From an uncultured Ruminococcus sp. (GTDB taxonomy: Bacteria; Bacillota; Clostridia; Oscillospirales; Ruminococcaceae), in the NCBI GenBank assembly GCA_947175005.1, contig CAMWLD010000088.1, positions 1 through 8,153 of the forward strand: DNA of 8,153 nucleotides, written 5' to 3'. A model generated the notes under the pieces. The model saw only the letters and a program-made list of their open reading frames with translations. It did not search any database and was not told the DNA's origin. Below are positions 6,315-8,153 of the stretch, one piece after another. The translations under genes were made by a program, and so were the position numbers. Each line of letters starts with the position of its first letter. The first letter of the stretch is position 1.

Positions 6315-6355
6315 GCAAGAATAGAGCGTGAAAATGCTCCTGTTCTTGCTTTTTT
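6315..6355 (+). terminator. intrinsic terminator of rpmB
   Basis: GCAAGAA (6315-6321) pairs with TTCTTGC (6343-6349), and GAGC (6324-6327) with GCTC (6336-6339), separated by a small internal loop. Six T's follow at 6350-6355. The extra GCAAGA just upstream (6308-6313) could compete for the 3' strand. Confidence 0.9.
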
Positions 6356-6380
6356 CTTTGATTAAAAATTCCGATTTATG

Positions 6381-6409
6381 TTGACATATTTGTATGAGTT
6401 TGGTATAAT
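6381..6409 (+). promoter_or_regulatory. consensus sigma-A promoter of the smaller lipoprotein
   Basis: TTGACA (6381-6386), a 17-nt spacer and TATAAT (6404-6409), with TGG before the -10 box. Both hexamers match the consensus and the spacer is optimal, so strong constitutive transcription is expected unless repressed. It starts 25 nt after the rpmB terminator tail. The leader is short and unstructured. Confidence 0.93.
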
Positions 6410-6452
6410 GAAATAAAGGCAGTATTTATTTTAACTTTAGGAGGGACTTTTT

Positions 6453-7121
6453 ATGAGAAGAAAACGTTTTTTGAGTTTGACGGCAATGGTGTTGACAGCT
6501 GTGCTTTTATCCTCATGTGGGGCAGATGTTGCCGAGCACGTCGAGATTAAAACAATCGAGCCGCCCGAAAACGGGTGGACGCATGAACAAATAAGCGAGG
6601 TTACATATCTTTGCGGTGAGCCTCTTTCGTTGCCCTGCAAGCTTGAAGATTTGCCCGATGATTTTGAAATTGGCAAAGTAACGTCCCGAAATGAAGGTGA
6701 TGAGCTTCATGCCTATATAACGGTTAATGGACAGGACAGCAATTTTTACACTGCCCGGTTATTGTTGGACGGTGAAAGCGTAGGGCTTGCACATTATTAT
6801 GAAAATGGAACAGATAAGATTGTTTTCAGTATAGACCCTCCACCGGATTTATATGGACGAGATATTTTTGTTATAAATGGAATTAATCAAAACTCTTTAT
6901 TTTCAGAGGTCGAACAGGCGTTGGGTGAATTTGTTGTGGTTTCGGATTATGATATTCCGTGTTTTTATGACCATAAGATTATTAACTCGGAATATCCGGG
7001 GGAACACATCAGAGTTATGATTGTTAATGATTACGAAGATGAGGAAATGGGGATTATAGATGAAGCGGGAATTATAGGCTTTAGCTATAGTCTTTTTGAA
7101 GTAACAAAGAAAAATGATTAG
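6453..7121 (+). CDS. predicted lipoprotein with one copy of the shared module
   Basis: 222 residues, family not recognised. AGGAGGG (6439-6445) lies 7 nt before the ATG. The N-terminus is a textbook lipoprotein signal: RRKR, a hydrophobic core, then the lipobox LSSC with Cys22. The mature part starts with an acidic tether and then CGEPLSLPCKLEDLPDDF (54-71) and NGINQNSLFSEVEQALGEF (142-160). The same motif pair, in the same order and at similar spacing (87 residues against 97 and 78), occurs twice in the larger lipoprotein at 1279-2577. The two genes therefore appear to be distant paralogs, this one being the single-unit form. The second half is beta-rich and aromatic. Codons in the second half are visibly more A/T-rich than those of zapA next door. 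The gene is monocistronic, between its own promoter and terminator. The protein should be anchored to the outer face of the membrane; function unknown. Confidence 0.87.
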   Translation: MRRKRFLSLTAMVLTAVLLSSCGADVAEHVEIKTIEPPENGWTHEQISEVTYLCGEPLSLPCKLEDLPDDFEIGKVTSRNEGDELHAYITVNGQDSNFYTARLLLDGESVGLAHYYENGTDKIVFSIDPPPDLYGRDIFVINGINQNSLFSEVEQALGEFVVVSDYDIPCFYDHKIINSEYPGEHIRVMIVNDYEDEEMGIIDEAGIIGFSYSLFEVTKKND

Positions 7122-7174
7122 CTGCATTCAAAATTTACCGTGCAATATATAACGCCTCCATTTAAATTAGCGGG

Positions 7175-7197
7175 TGTTTCGGCGGTATGCCGAAACA
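7175..7197. repeat. perfect hairpin in the 3' region after the smaller lipoprotein
   Basis: TGTTTCGGC (7175-7183) and GCCGAAACA (7189-7197), a 9-bp perfect stem around the loop GGTAT. No T run follows on either strand, so it does not look like a terminator. The real terminator starts 20 nt further on, so the mRNA would end in two stacked hairpins. Confidence 0.6.
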
Positions 7198-7216
7198 AGT
7201 TCAGCGACACTCTGCG

Positions 7217-7247
7217 GCAGGAAAGGAAACCGCCTTTCCTGCTTTTT
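7217..7247 (+). terminator. intrinsic terminator of the smaller lipoprotein
   Basis: GCAGGAAAGG (7217-7226) pairs perfectly with CCTTTCCTGC (7233-7242) around a 6-nt loop, followed by five T's. Confidence 0.93.
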
Positions 7248-7257
7248 GTTTCCGATA

Positions 7258-7275
7258 GTGAAAATTCACAGTGAA
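7258..7275. repeat. three alternating half-sites upstream of the zapA promoter
   Basis: GTGAA (7258-7262), TTCAC (7265-7269) and GTGAA (7271-7275): two overlapping inverted repeats sharing the middle half-site, ending 48 bp before the zapA -35 box. It may be a protein-binding site. The half-sites are short, so chance is possible. Confidence 0.3.
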
Positions 7276-7323
7276 CTTTGTGCATACAGGCATAATTTTG
7301 TGGGAAAAGATACCTGCATTTCC

Positions 7324-7352
7324 TTGAAATAAAAGGCGAAATGTGGTATAAT
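7324..7352 (+). promoter_or_regulatory. sigma-A promoter of zapA
   Basis: TTGAAA (7324-7329), a 17-nt spacer and TATAAT (7347-7352), with TGG before the -10 box. The start would be near 7359, giving a leader of about 55 nt. Confidence 0.9.
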
Positions 7353-7363
7353 AACTATATATA

Positions 7364-7397
7364 GCCTTTGGCATATTATATGCCGCTTCAGGCGGCA
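7364..7397 (+). promoter_or_regulatory. overlapping hairpins in the zapA leader
   Basis: Two stems share bases. GGCATA (7370-7375) pairs with TATGCC (7379-7384), and TGCCGC (7381-7386) pairs with GCGGCA (7392-7397), so both cannot form fully at once. A third option pairs GCC (7364-7366) with GGC (7370-7372). The last stem ends 2 nt before the AAAGGA ribosome binding site (7400-7405). No T tract follows, so any control would act on translation or mRNA stability; this is inference. Confidence 0.45.
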
Positions 7398-7413
7398 CGA
7401 AAGGAACGGACAA

Positions 7414-8153
7414 ATGAACATTGTAAATAAAGTCAAGGTGACTATCTGCGGCAAGGATTACAGTCTGCAAACGGACGAGACCCCCGAATACATATCTGCG
7501 CTGGCGGTGGAAACCGAAAAACAGATATTCGATCTTATCAAGCTGAAACCCGGCTTCGGCATTCAGAATGCGGCTGTGTTCGTGGCGCTGACCGCTCTTG
7601 ACGAGGCGCACAAGTCGGAGAGCAATATCGAAAATATCCGCGCTCAGATAAAAAGCAGCGTAAGCGAGGCGGGCAAGGCAAGGGCTGCCAAAGAAAAGCT
7701 GGCGGCTAAGGTAAAGGAACTGGAAAGCCGCATTGCAGAGCTGGAAAAGGAAAACAAGGAGCTTAAAAAGCGCACTGCATTCGACTGCGAGCAGCTGGTG
7801 CTGGAAAACACCGTTACTCCCGCTGTGACCGTTTATGCAGGAGACGATTCGAGGGATAAGTCAGAGGGCGGTGTAAATAAGGACAATTCGGGCAATACTG
7901 CCGGTAACGTCGATACTGTCGGTAACGGCAATGCCGCCAATGAGAGCGGTGCTTCGAATACCGACAATGCCAATAATACAGGCAATGCTGCCGCCAACGA
8001 CAATAGCGCCGCCAACGACAATAGCGTCGACAACGGCAATAGCGTCGACAACGGCAATAGTGCCGACAACGGCAAGGACGGCAAACCTTCGGCACTCGCA
8101 AACCCCTCCGGGGAAAGCAAGCCAGAACAAGACCCAGCCACGTCGGCGGGGAA
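7414..8153 (+). CDS. zapA: cell division protein ZapA with a low-complexity C-terminal extension (3' end outside window)
   Basis: 246 codons are present with no stop before the window edge. AAAGGA (7400-7405) lies 8 nt before the ATG. Residues 1 to about 70 match the ZapA family: VKVTICGKDYSLQTDETPEY and then a helix with LAVETEKQI and ALTALDEAHKSE. ZapA binds FtsZ and bundles its filaments at the division ring. Residues 70-121 are a Lys/Glu-rich coiled coil with ELESRIAELEKENKELKK, which suits dimer or tetramer formation. From about residue 145 the protein changes to an Asn/Asp/Gly/Ser/Ala-rich, probably disordered tail of at least 100 residues, ending in a Pro/Ser/Glu-rich stretch at the edge. 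Typical ZapA proteins are about 85-110 residues, so this one is more than twice the usual length. Part of the tail is encoded by an 18-bp repeat. The frame stays open throughout, so the tail is not a simple frameshift artefact within the window. Confidence 0.88.
   Translation, partial: MNIVNKVKVTICGKDYSLQTDETPEYISALAVETEKQIFDLIKLKPGFGIQNAAVFVALTALDEAHKSESNIENIRAQIKSSVSEAGKARAAKEKLAAKVKELESRIAELEKENKELKKRTAFDCEQLVLENTVTPAVTVYAGDDSRDKSEGGVNKDNSGNTAGNVDTVGNGNAANESGASNTDNANNTGNAAANDNSAANDNSVDNGNSVDNGNSADNGKDGKPSALANPSGESKPEQDPATSAG
7990..8079 (+). repeat. 18-bp coding tandem repeat in zapA
   Basis: Five consecutive 18-bp units, each six codons, encoding AANDNS, AANDNS, VDNGNS, VDNGNS and ADNGKD. 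Units 1 and 2 are identical, and units 3 and 4 differ by one base (AGC/AGT). Because the unit is a multiple of three, copy-number change would keep the frame. Looser Asn/Asp-rich copies precede it from about 7875. Confidence 0.9.

Noticed and set aside
7188..7259. Possible 23-codon small protein starting at ATG 7188
   Set aside because: No ribosome binding site, and the frame passes through both the hairpin arm and the terminator.
7201..7611. Minus-strand open frame of 136 codons
   Set aside because: It is antisense to the lipoprotein terminator, the zapA promoter and the first part of zapA; the sense strand explains the region.
7870..8080. Repeat region considered as a CRISPR array
   Set aside because: Units are 18 bp, contiguous, without spacers, and in frame with zapA, so it is a coding minisatellite.
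7814..8141. Three antisense frames rich in repeated Cys/Arg, Leu/Ser or Ile/Val/Gly residues
   Set aside because: They are mirror translations of the zapA tandem repeat and low-complexity tail.

Overview
The window looks like chromosomal DNA from an anaerobic, Gram-positive Clostridia-type bacterium, most likely a gut Oscillospiraceae/Ruminococcus-like organism. The signs are AGGAGG-like ribosome binding sites about 7 nt before each start, classical sigma-A promoters with 17-nt spacers, T-tailed intrinsic terminators, lipoproteins with signal-peptidase-II signals, a YqhQ (DUF1385) membrane protein, a zinc-ribbon bL28, a ZapA, and an oxygen/NO-defence flavoredoxin-rubredoxin fusion (Hrb). The taxonomic guess is inference. 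No transposase, integrase, phage gene or CRISPR array is visible.

Layout: (1) 2-148 (+) is the 3' end of a sensor histidine kinase. It converges on yqhQ and the two share a bidirectional terminator at 156-205. (2) On the minus strand, a two-gene unit runs from a near-perfect promoter at 2664-2692 through a 432-residue lipoprotein (1279-2577) into yqhQ (223-1224). (3) Just upstream is typA/bipA (2757-4580, minus) with its own terminator. (4) A tRNA-Tyr/tRNA-Thr operon (4828-4993, minus) has its own promoter and terminator. (5) A divergent plus-strand series follows, each gene with its own promoter: hrb (5244-5882), rpmB (6065-6253), a second lipoprotein (6453-7121), and zapA (7414 to the window edge).

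The translation-related genes (typA, tRNAs, rpmB) and zapA are housekeeping. Hrb is likely an electron carrier for oxygen or nitric oxide detoxification. The two lipoproteins are not recognised. They share a module built of two short motifs in a fixed order, present twice in the larger protein and once in the smaller, so they appear to be members of one exported family scattered across the locus. This is the best candidate here for something undescribed.

Other points of interest are an Asn/Asp/Gly/Ser-rich tail on ZapA encoded by an 18-bp tandem repeat, structured leaders on hrb, zapA and the larger lipoprotein gene, a heptameric repeat in the hrb leader, and six promoters that all combine a 17-nt spacer with a TG dinucleotide upstream of the -10 box. 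No stretch of 300 bases lacks a gene. The longest gap (7122-7413) holds a hairpin, a terminator, a short inverted repeat, a promoter and the zapA leader.
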